Assembly: GCF_003853645.1 (NCBI RefSeq)
Contig: NZ_QTPO01000028.1
Location: 45,155-109,154 of the forward strand
Origin: Burkholderia sp. Bp9143
GTDB lineage: Bacteria > Pseudomonadota > Gammaproteobacteria > Burkholderiales > Burkholderiaceae
Reading direction: 5' to 3'
DNA: 64,000 nucleotides
The notes under the pieces were generated by a model. It had not been told where the DNA came from. It saw only the letters and a list, made by a program, of their open reading frames with translations, and ran no database searches. Below are positions 48,701 through 55,243 of the stretch, in pieces (position 1 is the stretch's first letter; every line of letters starts with the position of its first letter). Position numbers and translations under genes: made by a program.

Positions 48701-49157
48701 TCAGCACAAGTCGCCGGGTTCGTCGCCGAAACCGTCGGGTTCGAATGCCGGCACGCCGGCGCCGGGCGCATCGTTCGCGCCGTCGCCCGGCGCGACGACG
48801 ACGCCGGTGCAGCCGAATGCGTCGGCATCGGCATCGGCATCGGCAACTGCGACTGCGACTGCGACGGCGAGCGCGCAGCCGTCCGGTACGCCATCGCAAC
48901 CGGTGCAGCCTTCGACGGGTGCGTCGAGCCCAACGCCGCTGACGGTGACCGTGGGGGCCGGCGATTCGTTGTGGACGATCGCGCAAAGTCACGAAGGATC
49001 GTTGCTTGCCGCCGCGCACGTGCCGGCCGACGAACAGCAGCGGATGTCGGACGGTCAGCGGATCAACGTTGCGCTCAACGAGATCCTGCAGCTCAACCGG
49101 AACCTCGCGAGCCATCCGGGCGAGATCGATCCGGGGCAGCAGGTCGTTGTCGGGTGA
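36795..49157 (+). CDS. Giant multidomain LysM protein with His-Cys (caspase/CPD-like) modules, possible effector or toxin
   Basis: One uninterrupted frame of 12,363 bp encodes 4,120 residues. Layout: a Pro/Gln/Ala-rich coiled-coil head (about 30-160); a mixed helical part; a segment YQLIDDRGWKYD-like around 830-870 and a glycine-rich hydrophobic cluster (about 905-1085), reminiscent of DUF4781-type effector heads (tentative); repeated His...Cys modules (H1494/C1533, H1786/C1851, H2123/C2162); further alpha/beta parts, including VMVTFHGWD at about 3400; a second hydrophobic cluster (about 3660-3970); an Ala/Ser/Thr/Pro linker; and a LysM domain (about 4050-4120, GDSLWTIAQS). There is no signal peptide. 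ATG 36795 follows GGGAGA. It may be secreted by a non-Sec route or act in the envelope; the LysM domain suggests peptidoglycan contact. The function is unknown and no secretion genes are adjacent. Confidence 0.82.
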   Translation: MVLMAVGGGGPVNVPQPQDDNEPAPKNGSGSTPPAQTPEQQALAAAQAETQRLLQLAQAEMATLKRLHDQGASQADLDNQVKKAEAAWGSVQAAVENQMRVAADGGGDTNKAIAGVASDLRNASPNDPVLGSVLDDSQKAVSAESAPERATSVKAFQFAMAMQKDQDANADVQQYNALPGGIRRADPEVGAQLRQAASTADTNANDAYTALTTALRHEYSTSAATLRLNDAKADYAAWQKEPGGLRRADEADITQELSQAQSQYDKVVTGGDDTALTYVTADEQKQVVASVKQNHDGMWYTGLVDALGEESQLKRTIATINPDDPSLSPQMKQLAQSDPVTFALLQDTGVTVDPNDPNLSTQEKVLAQQNPLAEAFVKMTGIPVSTNGMSDADAKALNAQIDQAGGVFAYAMAKAQADKNNPGYQKIQTLLAAAPDVRLQYTKQQVAQLMQNPGSDPGAALQVLKTNMNASFSLDERQALWTQAGQPHFDAKFIHSQIDPLMQKPDSQATDQASMQARSDGRMNADKVGKWMQEILANAPPEFAGVVLDTVEKDFGNKWTQSNTGTPQPYGDGIEFYKGLSTAVGLADQQPTASGVPVQREDDVANWLLDDKGNAKTLIYTLRGSDAGYGFDGVRQALSSGVDPALSKALLSKMQNDDRFRAGFANDFQLRYDQGTQSAQNKQNKDAASTSYKAFQADPDKQLKAYFDDFQKNFDDKSYTFTTGSDQMTNFVGAGLGIQPDDPGAIPTDRNDVPSMAMLEQLIVSNGQLQGGTAVNGQSLYAKNAAATQMIQAVVDQIRKVGGDHAVVSLVPIYYVSKGTGTAPSVLFKVQVENHPDQYKLIDDRGWKYDTVDDYQHNNALSDDGKLYVPKSLTNGSASGGFSQYESIDAHKTEWYQHAEHYLEIGTGILAAAGGLVLVASGIGAPVGGLMLGAAWTAVGAGMAVGVPAAIGDLNNLSDHGQSIGFGNAQARGDWISLIGSGAGIAGGGLGVAAKSLAEASSLLRTTGQVSDMITLASRGEGVTADVAGLGRFAQEADAFQSVAQTTGRTAGVFNVTGGAIGGYQMVDQSVSLVKNWDAMSDSDRAQQLLNLGIGVAQMGLGSHTLMERPIRAITKTPAPPSMPRPISVDVANTLLGNGLANQRLAVGEIGNPWQRAEEQAASFGEPAADGEPVSPAEGGLRARFTAWLRARRTQGTPDDGDAILMRLAPDAEGIDGEVTPAIADALAGEQATPAKAGTPATSGRPASWSIPAHVAADPEILGGVVGSILDSGNRLEDVEYYVYALEDGEGNVRNPEEDGLPSTERGNLPDDIRAANADARRAAAGGDPAKLAAAASDEDGTIGVTRYASYHDAMMVARGGVAAGRYQVALVDHGAIAADGTVPPEAVVARVGLNDARDALTLSINDTYDRTLRVLYPRGFDPAKPLIRGENGRRVDVINAPVGLSETQWGAYPRREADLAIYSNHPDQPENRLPAGERPLMPVPPGYFAVYAHAWSDAFASATGKPMSAEDLAEMVRQSGWDGKSPVILYACGAGTRVSPLAQLLANVLGVDVYGASGFVAWRSPRYRSDGSPDSGYTTGIVVEPGAPSLAGKPDHSVQHAPRTYRFSPALAVIDQGAHAVDWSTVAPRPVSNRWGGRGASGDARVPLGVYVWRVLTNRGGAVINPRSGRSASALEMTHALEELAWKGYTPGTPIALEGPRSGADPELLQEFADLIQAPVFGRLGDDDAAGWQRAIPNPNRRLARFEIEPDVNGKFSPGGAQPVRINPLELRPIPGSNVVNLLGHATARQFLKVSGFDIAESHGTKPRDVSLDSAAAVTEGGTISPRQFARKLLDDPAYTEGNGVLLTGCYLGAGGYSFAQELAYELQVPVIASITSNSVRGTGALELYPIDDDIVLPAHDPDVATRLYLHLPEAPDASDPPMVFAQRGEPVARTLSHGDAPVEPVHPIEAQIDPDADSGRRGAEPAPADAGRPEATPGGPAHPRLAPEPDAGDPPVYVPTPLIEVQPAQIFTADEWAARVEQVAEAEADDGLSGKTEKIYPKTSRVYTDRKIANDGVVTTTIHGQSVLQPGFDDVTGIDATQHPEFLRPADTLLMPADDPLHPIGARGLMSPPGHHVVFGHGISADAMLGPEGRPLTPDEVAERVAPHLEPGQDVTLYSCFGGSNKHDPLRIAPGQVRAASTTFAAALAQRLSELTGRPTSVWAPPDILLVEPDGSTTVRGTRLTGQVDKDRLPMQSFRGDPARAGRPALPAGRDAEPVAATHRTASRPFADPPPRPTVPRVADPTFADPGYDFTAIPDDTFESVTLDHPFRTALADRPGVIGDAARVTQAGGTVRLHWPSELLDRPEPTGVIDDVMQAFDMAGLTNLRVEFVMQDGSIVLGSGIDLGALDPEAGWFRFSGTVPDAAASAAHATARTAAEAPLALPEGVRTIAHDDLGQALDAAHAGPRNHAYVPADALPDDAAFAHGYLTPAERVAASATANLAAVEAAAPADVVLLSALGHDPASALRITTPDGGTLFKPAGVDMYVVRTRDAATGDVSYRLVGIDRSGLPEGYAAVHAGGARALGAVDGSPTWPMFGHTGPAGRLASTAGDPANPSAAATPATVSGHAAAPAAPQGAAAVETENQARAAAWLDTLGRRTLTRVDGRHAPTLDGLARQLGPNAHVLITTHHEPPGGAATYTPPAFVAVLETDANGALGPVRMLNGARVPHALTKALENANSGGRRARGKFDFHVSPVAHDELVAFGGPSKIETPDGKTSWDVTTSGHAIETTLAGDVSKLQDAPVFKRPRQAVRAVSGEQRWIHVVDDETGKVLGYAQRNTNHEWKYVEKASLGDTEIPEQDLRTVFRRRRRGGVPVGRSPRRGIRFVVSDVTPATVDRIGGFRPAKEAPAVEKKPFRSAGDLFQSIVPVRRPLARAEQGDDANAAPLAPVDPHLLPSDKSALNAVDFSGNSVSHLLTAIRNGALDGGRHVIYVFRTDGAIAEAVGDPVGLIAERDGEMRWFDKIPQANDKNHPGVALDAMPIGNDRFGTDVHFLLTQLSPRDFLNSARPTRVAALEARAKALHDQWKDAEARGLHSAPFRALAARTRHGYNEVLADLRRLGTKGTAPEPLSIEPYQPGLSSATSVEFSLRNGAAKPEQYFATHQQIEAYNKQAQRAGDVNLVLKGEPQAVMVDVGMWRTLLNKLYVARDVSTSASRFLPVPGKLRARTRNLGAATVADKRIRQIFTRSSEALQDRMVPMARSFSLSDDPALMGALVERYGGVMPVVTLVIDPHSLAAVLGKAHDSDFLQAVRALGDQKRAVFDGENGMIHPAPDSDGTALALDDLAHLHRWLDEAARTGFAIRLETAPSRALVSGTDYRFQSGTNDTYHDYVRVMTALERWSNAHPGTKAPNVMVTFHGWDAVPESVPGGGHEKLLRAVLERKGLEWVHMGLSYGTHGADFIGNQDLTGALAKLIVENRNRPEIINRLHGADALTRVFERVDRQTLANQHQLLFAEVERLGAADGMTPADIAALRQKIYEGNTTVWLNQARKATIEHATPLWEADGNPPRTGTDEGARTFGGRWLADYGGSVPDRVTTGKRPAAADPLDHWRAVVHDPALLNDGTKPIGASRREAAQLAQVDIPDAKRAQAELHALRVHDEPIGENTPPPSPKRIAGDIAAATVTGGAGAGVLVAVGRESVRTATNSLYAGLRVGRVFQALHHGAVASLKNGDPRVFDRVVDRLVRGLQAQLKANGFDVTARGTQLEQIAHEGKAMAAQLRALNDGGMLSFDDTVAHTKAIAADMLAQMQGVVGGTSLKLLHHGSPRHSIGRVGRVLALGGYGGSITMNAFRAIAHGDLLAGGQAIGGAFSAVYTGIVYKGSLRGVNAENRSQLARIASATGDYLTSAVGIATGVHTALTVDPVTGTLTAMSGALLGAGRLHSHFPNATPWMERLPTGIALAPVAIFGIMQGISLYTSATASDDQHKSPGSSPKPSGSNAGTPAPGASFAPSPGATTTPVQPNASASASASATATATATASAQPSGTPSQPVQPSTGASSPTPLTVTVGAGDSLWTIAQSHEGSLLAAAHVPADEQQRMSDGQRINVALNEILQLNRNLASHPGEIDPGQQVVVG

Positions 49158-49401
49158 CGGATGTTGCGCGGCGCGTGTGCGGGGCGGAAGCAGCCGACAC
49201 GTCGCGCGTGACGATGATCAACGCGATTGAAGCGCAAGTGACGAGGATGTGGGCGGATGTCTGAGGGGGGATTGCCGGAGGAAGTAGGCGAGGGTGGGGG
49301 ATTCGCGTCGCGCGCCGCGTCATCGCAGCGACATTTTTCTCGCGTAAATCTATGGCACTTCGCCAGCCGGCGGGGTACCGCTTTCTCAAGGAATACCGAC
49401 C

Positions 49402-49590
49402 ATGGCGGCAAAACGCCTTCGCATCAACATGATTACCCGTCGCCAGTCGACGTTCGATGGCCGGCATCTCGACACCGAGGCGGCGCGGCGTTTCGACGTG
49501 CACGCGCAGGACGCGACGCCTGCTCATCTGAAAGGTACGCAGGGCGCCGAGGCTGAATGGCTGCCGCGCGTGAAGGTCAGCGAGCGATAA
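49402..49590 (+). CDS. Small hypothetical protein downstream of the giant gene
   Basis: The 62-residue frame starts at ATG 49402 behind AAGGA nine bases away, and encodes a basic, hydrophilic protein (MAAKRLRINMITRRQSTFDG...). It has no membrane segment or domain I recognise. It lies 245 bp after the giant gene in the same direction and is followed by an inverted repeat. The ribosome site and amino-acid composition make it plausible, but length alone is weak evidence. Confidence 0.5.
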   Translation: MAAKRLRINMITRRQSTFDGRHLDTEAARRFDVHAQDATPAHLKGTQGAEAEWLPRVKVSER

Positions 49591-49634
49591 CCCGGTCACG
49601 CCGGGCGAACCGCCGCGCGACAGCGGCGATCTCA

Positions 49635-49687
49635 CCGTCCGGCGGCTCTTCCAATTTCGATCCATGTGAAACGCGCCCGCCGGACGG
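49635..49687. terminator. Inverted repeat between convergent genes
   Basis: Arms CCGTCCGGCGG and CCGCCGGACGG (11 bp, perfect) flank a 31-base loop between the small protein gene and the transporter, which converge. It may end both transcripts. The long loop lowers confidence. Confidence 0.4.
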
Positions 49688-49703
49688 CGAGCGCCGAATC
49701 ACG

Positions 49704-51074
49704 TCAAGTCACCGGCGGCGCGTGCCCATGATCCCCCAAACCCCGAGCGTCGTCGTATTCCCGCGAAATATCCTTGTTCGTATAGTCCCCGAGCTTTGAT
49801 GCGGCGACCAAGCTCAGCACCGCACACACCAGCACGTACGCCGCGATCGCATACCCCGAGTGGTAGTAGGCGAATAGCGCCGTTGCGATCAGCGGTGCCG
49901 GACCACCGGCAATGACCGAAGCGAGCTGATAACCCATCGACGCGCCGCTATACCGCAACCGCCCCGTGAATGACTCGGCAATCAATGCAGCCTGCGGTCC
50001 ATACATCATCGAATGCGGGACCAGCGACAACACGATGGCCGCGAAGATCCATACCGGATTCCGGCTATCGACCATCGCGAAGTAGACGAATCCGAACACG
50101 CCCGCGGTAGCCGCGCCGATCATGTACATCCTCCGCCGCCCGATCAGATCCGACACGTGACCGAACAGCGGAATGGTGAAGAACTCGACCACGGATGCGA
50201 CCAGCACCGCCGCCAGCAGCAGTTCGCGCGTGACGCCCAGTGCCGTGATCCCGTAAGTGAACACGAACGCCGTGTAGATATAGAACGGCGCCTGTTCGGC
50301 CATCCGCGCAAACGCCGACAGCACGATATCCCTCGGCTGCTTGCGGAGCACTTCGAGCATCGGCGTCTTCTCGATCCGACGCTCGGCCAGCAGCTTCGCG
50401 AAGATCGGCGTCTCGAGAATGTTCAGGCGGATATAGAGCCCGATCGCAACCAGCACGATGCTGAGGAAAAACGGCACGCGCCAGCCCCACGCGAGGAAGG
50501 CGCTGCCGGAAAACCAGCTCATGGCCAGCACGGCAAGGTTGGCGAGGAACAATCCCGCAGGCACGCCGAACTGCGGCCACGACGCGACGAAACCGCGATG
50601 CGTATTGGTGCGCGCCCACTCCATCGACATCAGGACCGAGCCGCCCCATTCGCCACCCACGCCGACGCCCTGGATGAAGCGCAGTACCGTGAGGATAATG
50701 GCGCCCCAGATGCCGATCGCGGCGTAGGTCGGAACGAAGGCCACGGCGAACGTGGCGAGCCCCATCAGCAACAGGGTCACGATCAGTGTGGCCTTGCGTC
50801 CGATGCGGTCGCCGTAATGGCCGAAGATCGCCGCGCCGACCGGCCGTGCGACAAAGCCGACGGCATAGATCAGGAACGCCTGCAGCGTGCCGACGAGTGG
50901 GTGGGATTGCGGGAAATACAGCTTTGCGAAGACCAGGCCGGTGACCGTGCTGTAGAGGAAGAAGTCATACCATTCGATCGTGGTGCCAATCGTGCTGGCG
51001 ATGACGGCGCGGTGCAACTGGCGCCGGGCTTCCTCGTCGGAGAGGGGCGTGGCCGCGGATTGCATGGCAGCCAT
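49704..51074 (-). CDS. MFS transporter, metabolite:H+ symporter (MHS) family
   Basis: The 456-residue protein has the twelve-helix MFS plan with the MHS hallmark TIEWYDFFLYSTVTGLVF, the loop motif GHYGDRIGRKATL and VLRFIQGVGVGGEWGGSVLMSMEW. This group (ShiA, KgtP, ProP relatives) imports carboxylates or shikimate-like compounds with protons. A ribosome site GGGAGA lies eight bases before ATG 51074. It is monocistronic, and the substrate cannot be named. Confidence 0.9.
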   Translation of the reverse strand: MAAMQSAATPLSDEEARRQLHRAVIASTIGTTIEWYDFFLYSTVTGLVFAKLYFPQSHPLVGTLQAFLIYAVGFVARPVGAAIFGHYGDRIGRKATLIVTLLLMGLATFAVAFVPTYAAIGIWGAIILTVLRFIQGVGVGGEWGGSVLMSMEWARTNTHRGFVASWPQFGVPAGLFLANLAVLAMSWFSGSAFLAWGWRVPFFLSIVLVAIGLYIRLNILETPIFAKLLAERRIEKTPMLEVLRKQPRDIVLSAFARMAEQAPFYIYTAFVFTYGITALGVTRELLLAAVLVASVVEFFTIPLFGHVSDLIGRRRMYMIGAATAGVFGFVYFAMVDSRNPVWIFAAIVLSLVPHSMMYGPQAALIAESFTGRLRYSGASMGYQLASVIAGGPAPLIATALFAYYHSGYAIAAYVLVCAVLSLVAASKLGDYTNKDISREYDDARGLGDHGHAPPVT

Positions 51075-51407
51075 TTTGATATCTCCCGGAAAAGGGCGAT
51101 AGAGAAATAAACATTACGCCCCGCGACAGGTTCGGGCAAGCGCGAGCTGCGAGTGTCTGCCACAGCGTCCGAAGTCTTTTAATTCGCGATCCTTATATAT
51201 CGTAATATGATATTGGATTGTCATTCGCTGCGGCAACGATGGGGTTGGCGTGATGTTCGAACTGAATGCACGCAGATGCCGAACTGGAATTTCGCGGAAC
51301 GTTCGACGACAGCACCTCACGCCGTTACGGCTCGCGCTGCGCGACCGTCAGCGCACGATGTCGAACCGGCATGATCTGCATGCGCAACACGACGCGCGGG
51401 CTGCTCG

Positions 51408-51623
51408 CTACGCCAATCGCGTCCGCGAAAGGTGTCCTGCCAGAGCACGCTTCATCGGACGCAAAAAGCAAACCTGGCGACCGGTCGGCGAACTTGCCGG
51501 CTTCGTCAGTTCCAAGCGTTCCGCGGCAAGCGATGGCTTGAGCTTGCCGTCGGCCACGTCCTGAATGACCTTGAATCTGTCCAGCTCCCGCATCGTCATC
51601 GTGATCCGCTCCGTTGCAGCCAT
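51408..51623 (-). pseudogene. Degenerate transposase N-terminus (ISNCY-like remnant)
   Basis: The frame starts MTMRELDRFKVIQDVADGKLKP and continues AAERLELT, which resembles the N-terminal helix-turn-helix of ISNCY-type transposases (RELDRLKVIQDVVDGKL... AAERLGLTxRQVRRL). After LT the reading frame loses similarity, and no DDE catalytic part is present. The neighbouring gap from 51075 to 51817 contains no other supported gene. This is evidence of a past insertion sequence, not a working one. Confidence 0.45.
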
Positions 51624-51817
51624 CGCAGCCTCCGGCGTCGAACACCCGGCGGCCGGTCAGCTTACGCGGCCCGGAGAGCACGTCCCGCTAACGGGAGAAG
51701 TGACGTGCTGCATCGCCGCGTTGCGATTTCGGCGTTGATCGATGCGGTAGGCTGGACGTCCGGTGACACGAATATCTCAATGTAAGTCATCGCAGCCGTA
51801 CCGTAGATACGCGCCAG

Positions 51818-53161
51818 TTACTGGAATCGATTGGACAGAAACGCGATAACGTCGGATGCAGCAACGGTCATGACCGTGCCGTGATCCATGCCCGGGTAGG
51901 TCTTGTACGCTAGTGAGGGAGGAGGTGGCGTCGTCGCTTGCAGCCGTGAGACGAGTTTGCTCGTAAGCGTTGGTTGTACGAACACGTCTGCCGCCCCCTG
52001 AAGGATCAGCGTGGGTGCTATCAACCGGAAGTTGGGAGCAACCGCCGGATCATTCGCGGCGAGATAGGCTTGCATTTCCGGCACGCTACTCCACCGAGGA
52101 TTGAATCCGGCGTATCCGGCAGATGTCTTCGTCGCGATCAACTGACCGATCTGGCCAAACGCCGCGAACACGCACTTTGTCTTCAGGTCCGTCAATTGGG
52201 ACGCGAGATCGGCTCCCATCAGCTTTGAAACGTCCACATTGGGCGAGCCGACTTGCACCGCGACAGTCAGCATACCGACGAACAAATTCTGGATTGCGGT
52301 GTAGAGCGCGGTATTCGTGGGATCGTTAGCCGCCATGTCGCTGAGTCCGTTGATTGACGCAGCGACGGACGTGAAGGGCGCAATGGCGACGGTGCCACGA
52401 AAATCGAGGCCGGTGGCTTCTCCGACAAAACGCTGGAGTTCGAGGACACCGCGTCCGCCTTCCGAATGTCCGACTGCCGCCCAACGGGTGGAAAGCGGCG
52501 TATCGGTCTCACGCGCCGCTACTACCGCCGCAATGATCGATCGCGCCTCGCTTGCTGAACTGTAGTATCGGTACGGGGTCTTCTCGGCCGGTCCCAGTCC
52601 TTCGAAATCGGGAGCGACCACCGCATAACCTGCATGGACCAGTGATTCAATGAAGTCGCTGTAATGGCTCGGGAAACCTTGCGCGGTCAGTCCTCCGTCG
52701 AGTGTGTCCAGCGTCAGGCTCGGTGCACATGTGGCTTGACCCGCGGTCGTCGTACCGTGCGCCCACGCGACGATCGGCCATCCGCCCGCGGGTGCATTGC
52801 CCTTAGGAACGAACAGCAACGAAGTCGCGGGCGTACTGCCGCCCGCCGTTGCTGGCATCGTATAGGTGAGAAGCGTTGCATGCGCGTCCGGTACCGACGT
52901 GACGGCCTGAGGTACTGCCGCCATCAGTCTGGCATACCCGGAATTGACGTCATCGCCGCCTCCGCAGGCGCCGAGCATCAATGTCATCGCCATCATCCAT
53001 GCAGTAAACCCTCTCCGTCCTCGTGATTCGAACGAACGTCGCGCAATGGATGCCGTCTTGAGATGCTTTCCATGAACGTTGATCGAGCGAGATGAACTTG
53101 CTCGTTTCACCTCAGTCGATGAGGTCCGACAGTTTTCTTCGTTTTTATTCATGGTGTGCAT
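51818..53161 (-). CDS. Secreted lipase-like alpha/beta hydrolase lipoprotein
   Basis: The 447-residue frame has a lipoprotein-type signal (AWMMAMTLMLGAC) followed by GGGDD, a common Burkholderia lipoprotein linker. The catalytic domain has the nucleophile elbow GHSEGG, then GAADVFVQP and GMDHGTVM as the probable Asp and His sites. It resembles the secretory lipase family (Pfam 03583). The upstream 55 residues before the signal are unusually polar, so the true start could be later, but no better start with a ribosome site was found. It is expected at the cell surface, acting on esters or triglycerides. Confidence 0.7.
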   Translation of the reverse strand: MHTMNKNEENCRTSSTEVKRASSSRSINVHGKHLKTASIARRSFESRGRRGFTAWMMAMTLMLGACGGGDDVNSGYARLMAAVPQAVTSVPDAHATLLTYTMPATAGGSTPATSLLFVPKGNAPAGGWPIVAWAHGTTTAGQATCAPSLTLDTLDGGLTAQGFPSHYSDFIESLVHAGYAVVAPDFEGLGPAEKTPYRYYSSASEARSIIAAVVAARETDTPLSTRWAAVGHSEGGRGVLELQRFVGEATGLDFRGTVAIAPFTSVAASINGLSDMAANDPTNTALYTAIQNLFVGMLTVAVQVGSPNVDVSKLMGADLASQLTDLKTKCVFAAFGQIGQLIATKTSAGYAGFNPRWSSVPEMQAYLAANDPAVAPNFRLIAPTLILQGAADVFVQPTLTSKLVSRLQATTPPPPSLAYKTYPGMDHGTVMTVAASDVIAFLSNRFQ

Positions 53162-53307
53162 AGTCGGTCAACTGTTGAATGGAAGGACTGCGAATTCATC
53201 GGAAGCATGCCGAAAATGTGCGCCGCGCTTTCCTCACGAGCCCTTTACTCCAGCGGGATCGCTTCAGCGCGGCGCTTCGACACATGAGTCGACGGGATCG
53301 CAGCGGA

Positions 53308-54489
53308 TCAGAACCGATGTCGAATGGCGACGCGAATCGCGGTTTGGTGATTGGAGGTCGACGGCGTCAACTGATTGATGGACGCGACGGCGACCCGACC
53401 GGTCGAATCGGTTCCGCTGGCACGCTGATAGGTGCCGACGAGGTAGACGTCGGTGCGCTTCGAGAGAAAGTAATCGGCTCCGACGGAAGCCTGATTGTAG
53501 TGAGCCCCACCTTTGGAATCGGCGCCACTGTTCCTCGTGTAGACATACGCGGCACCGATGAGGAATGCCGGCGTGAACTGGTATTTCACGCTCGCTTCGA
53601 CGTTGTCGAACTTTGCTGTTCCGGCGATGCCGCCAGCGGGCACCGGTCCGCTCGACGTGTCGCCAAGATGACGGAACTGTGCGTTGGAGTAGTTCGTTCC
53701 CAACGTCAGCGCGCCGATCGTATACGCGGCACCGGCGCCGATGACTTGCAGCGAATGCGCCGACGCATAGCCCGAGATCACCGGCGATGCGCCGAAGTTC
53801 GAGCCCGGAACTTCATTAACGGTGGCCGCGACGGTTCCGCCGGAGCCATAGAACGACGTGTTCGGGTTTCGGACGTTGAGATAGCCGGCGCCCAAAGAAA
53901 GGGGACCATTCACGTAACTGGCGCCGGCCGACCAGATCTGATTGCGGCCCGTATGTCCTGCAACACCGCCGAGCGAGTAGAGCGCGGTTGCCGTCACGCC
54001 ATGAAAGAGCGGGCTGGTGTACTTGATCGCGTTGTTGACGCGGTTGGTATTGTTGAAGTTGTCATTGTCGGACGGGTGAGCGGCCATGGAGCCGCCCCAT
54101 TGATCACCCACCTCGAATATGCCGAGCGTATCGACGACGGAATCGTATTGTCGTCCGAGCGTTACCGTGCCATACGGGCTGGACAGGCCAACGTACGCCT
54201 GCCGACCGAATCCGAGGCCGCCTTGGCCGAGTTTGCCGGTATTCACGTCAAACCCGTTCTCCATCACGGCGATCACACCATAGCCACTGCCGAGATCTTC
54301 CCGTACACGCAGCCCCCAGCGGCTGCCATTCAGGACGCCGCTCGAGAGATTGTAAAGATGATGGCCAGCCGCGTTGCTGACGTAGTTGGCACCCTCATCC
54401 AGAATCCCGTAGAGCAGTACGGTGCTTTGCGCACTTGCTGTACCGCTGACGAAGCCTGCCGCTGCGCAAAGCGCAATTGCCTTTCTCAT
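53308..54489 (-). CDS. Gram-negative trimeric porin (OmpC family), porin 2
   Basis: The 393-residue protein has a signal peptide ending ASAQ, the first strand STVLLYGILDEGANYVSN, and blocks SRWGLRVREDLGSGYGVIAVMENGF and LGRQYDSVVDTLG. It ends RHRF, the Phe-terminated signature of outer-membrane porins. It is a paralogue of porin 1 but differs in the loops, so it should admit different small solutes. The location next to the acyl-CoA cluster suggests that it may admit its substrate, as an inference. Confidence 0.92.
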   Translation of the reverse strand: MRKAIALCAAAGFVSGTASAQSTVLLYGILDEGANYVSNAAGHHLYNLSSGVLNGSRWGLRVREDLGSGYGVIAVMENGFDVNTGKLGQGGLGFGRQAYVGLSSPYGTVTLGRQYDSVVDTLGIFEVGDQWGGSMAAHPSDNDNFNNTNRVNNAIKYTSPLFHGVTATALYSLGGVAGHTGRNQIWSAGASYVNGPLSLGAGYLNVRNPNTSFYGSGGTVAATVNEVPGSNFGASPVISGYASAHSLQVIGAGAAYTIGALTLGTNYSNAQFRHLGDTSSGPVPAGGIAGTAKFDNVEASVKYQFTPAFLIGAAYVYTRNSGADSKGGAHYNQASVGADYFLSKRTDVYLVGTYQRASGTDSTGRVAVASINQLTPSTSNHQTAIRVAIRHRF

Positions 54490-55243
54490 TGAACGTCTCC
54501 AAAGTCTCTTCTAGATTTATTCGCCGTGACGTGGCGATTCACGGATCAAAAATTGATTCGTAAGCCTTATTAAATAGAGCCGATGAGTCTCCTTGGAAAG
54601 AGACTTCAGCCCGGCACAAGAGAATCTACATGGTCCAGATATCGCTACGTTCGATGATTAGATTCGCCACCACTATCATCGTCAATCGGTTGGTCAGTCT
54701 GATTCCGTGCATTGGAATGCGTATGATCCGAGGCCCTGCGGGTAGGGTGGAGACCCCTACGGGTAAACCTCGTCAAGTTGGCAAGAGCGAAGCGAGGTAA
54801 CGATCTGGTGCTGACTCGTGCTACCAGAGACAATGTCAAGCGTACCCAGATGACCACGAGTGACGGAGGCGCTATCGGATTGGTCGCCAATCGTTGTTCT
54901 ATCCGCGCAGTCCGAGACGGGTATTCGTCGTAGAGCAGGGGGATCTGGCGAATGAGACAGATGGGTTCTGTGCTACGGACACGAAGGGGCAGCCCGGGCG
55001 TGTCCAGGCCGGTAATCGCGGTTCGTCGCGAGCGTCACGAAGCACTAACTCGAGATCACGTGCGGCACGCTTGAGTGCCGGCACGACTTGTTTTATGAGC
55101 GCGTCGGTATCCGGCCGACGTGATTGAATTCCACCGCGGCATATGTCGCGACACGTTCCTTGTCGTGCGTTGTTTCATTTGGAACGGTCATGCACCGGCC
55201 GTCGAATCGACGGCCGGTGCGCGTGGCGATGTGGCAGGGCAGA
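54490..55243. other. Gene-poor stretch between porin 2 and the CoA transferase
   Basis: This 754-bp stretch has lower GC and no supported gene. A short fragment on the minus strand around 54960-55084 (PALKRAARDLELVLRDARD) looks like the C-terminus of a beta-hydroxyacid dehydrogenase, but it is broken and only suggestive. The rest may be debris from transfer or loss. Confidence 0.4.

Noticed and set aside
43275..49115. Minus-strand open frame of 1,946 codons antisense to the giant gene
   Set aside because: Same shadow effect in the second half of the gene; no recognisable motif.
54645..54890. Small minus-strand frame in the gene-poor stretch
   Set aside because: Low-complexity, basic composition, no ribosome site and no similarity recognised.
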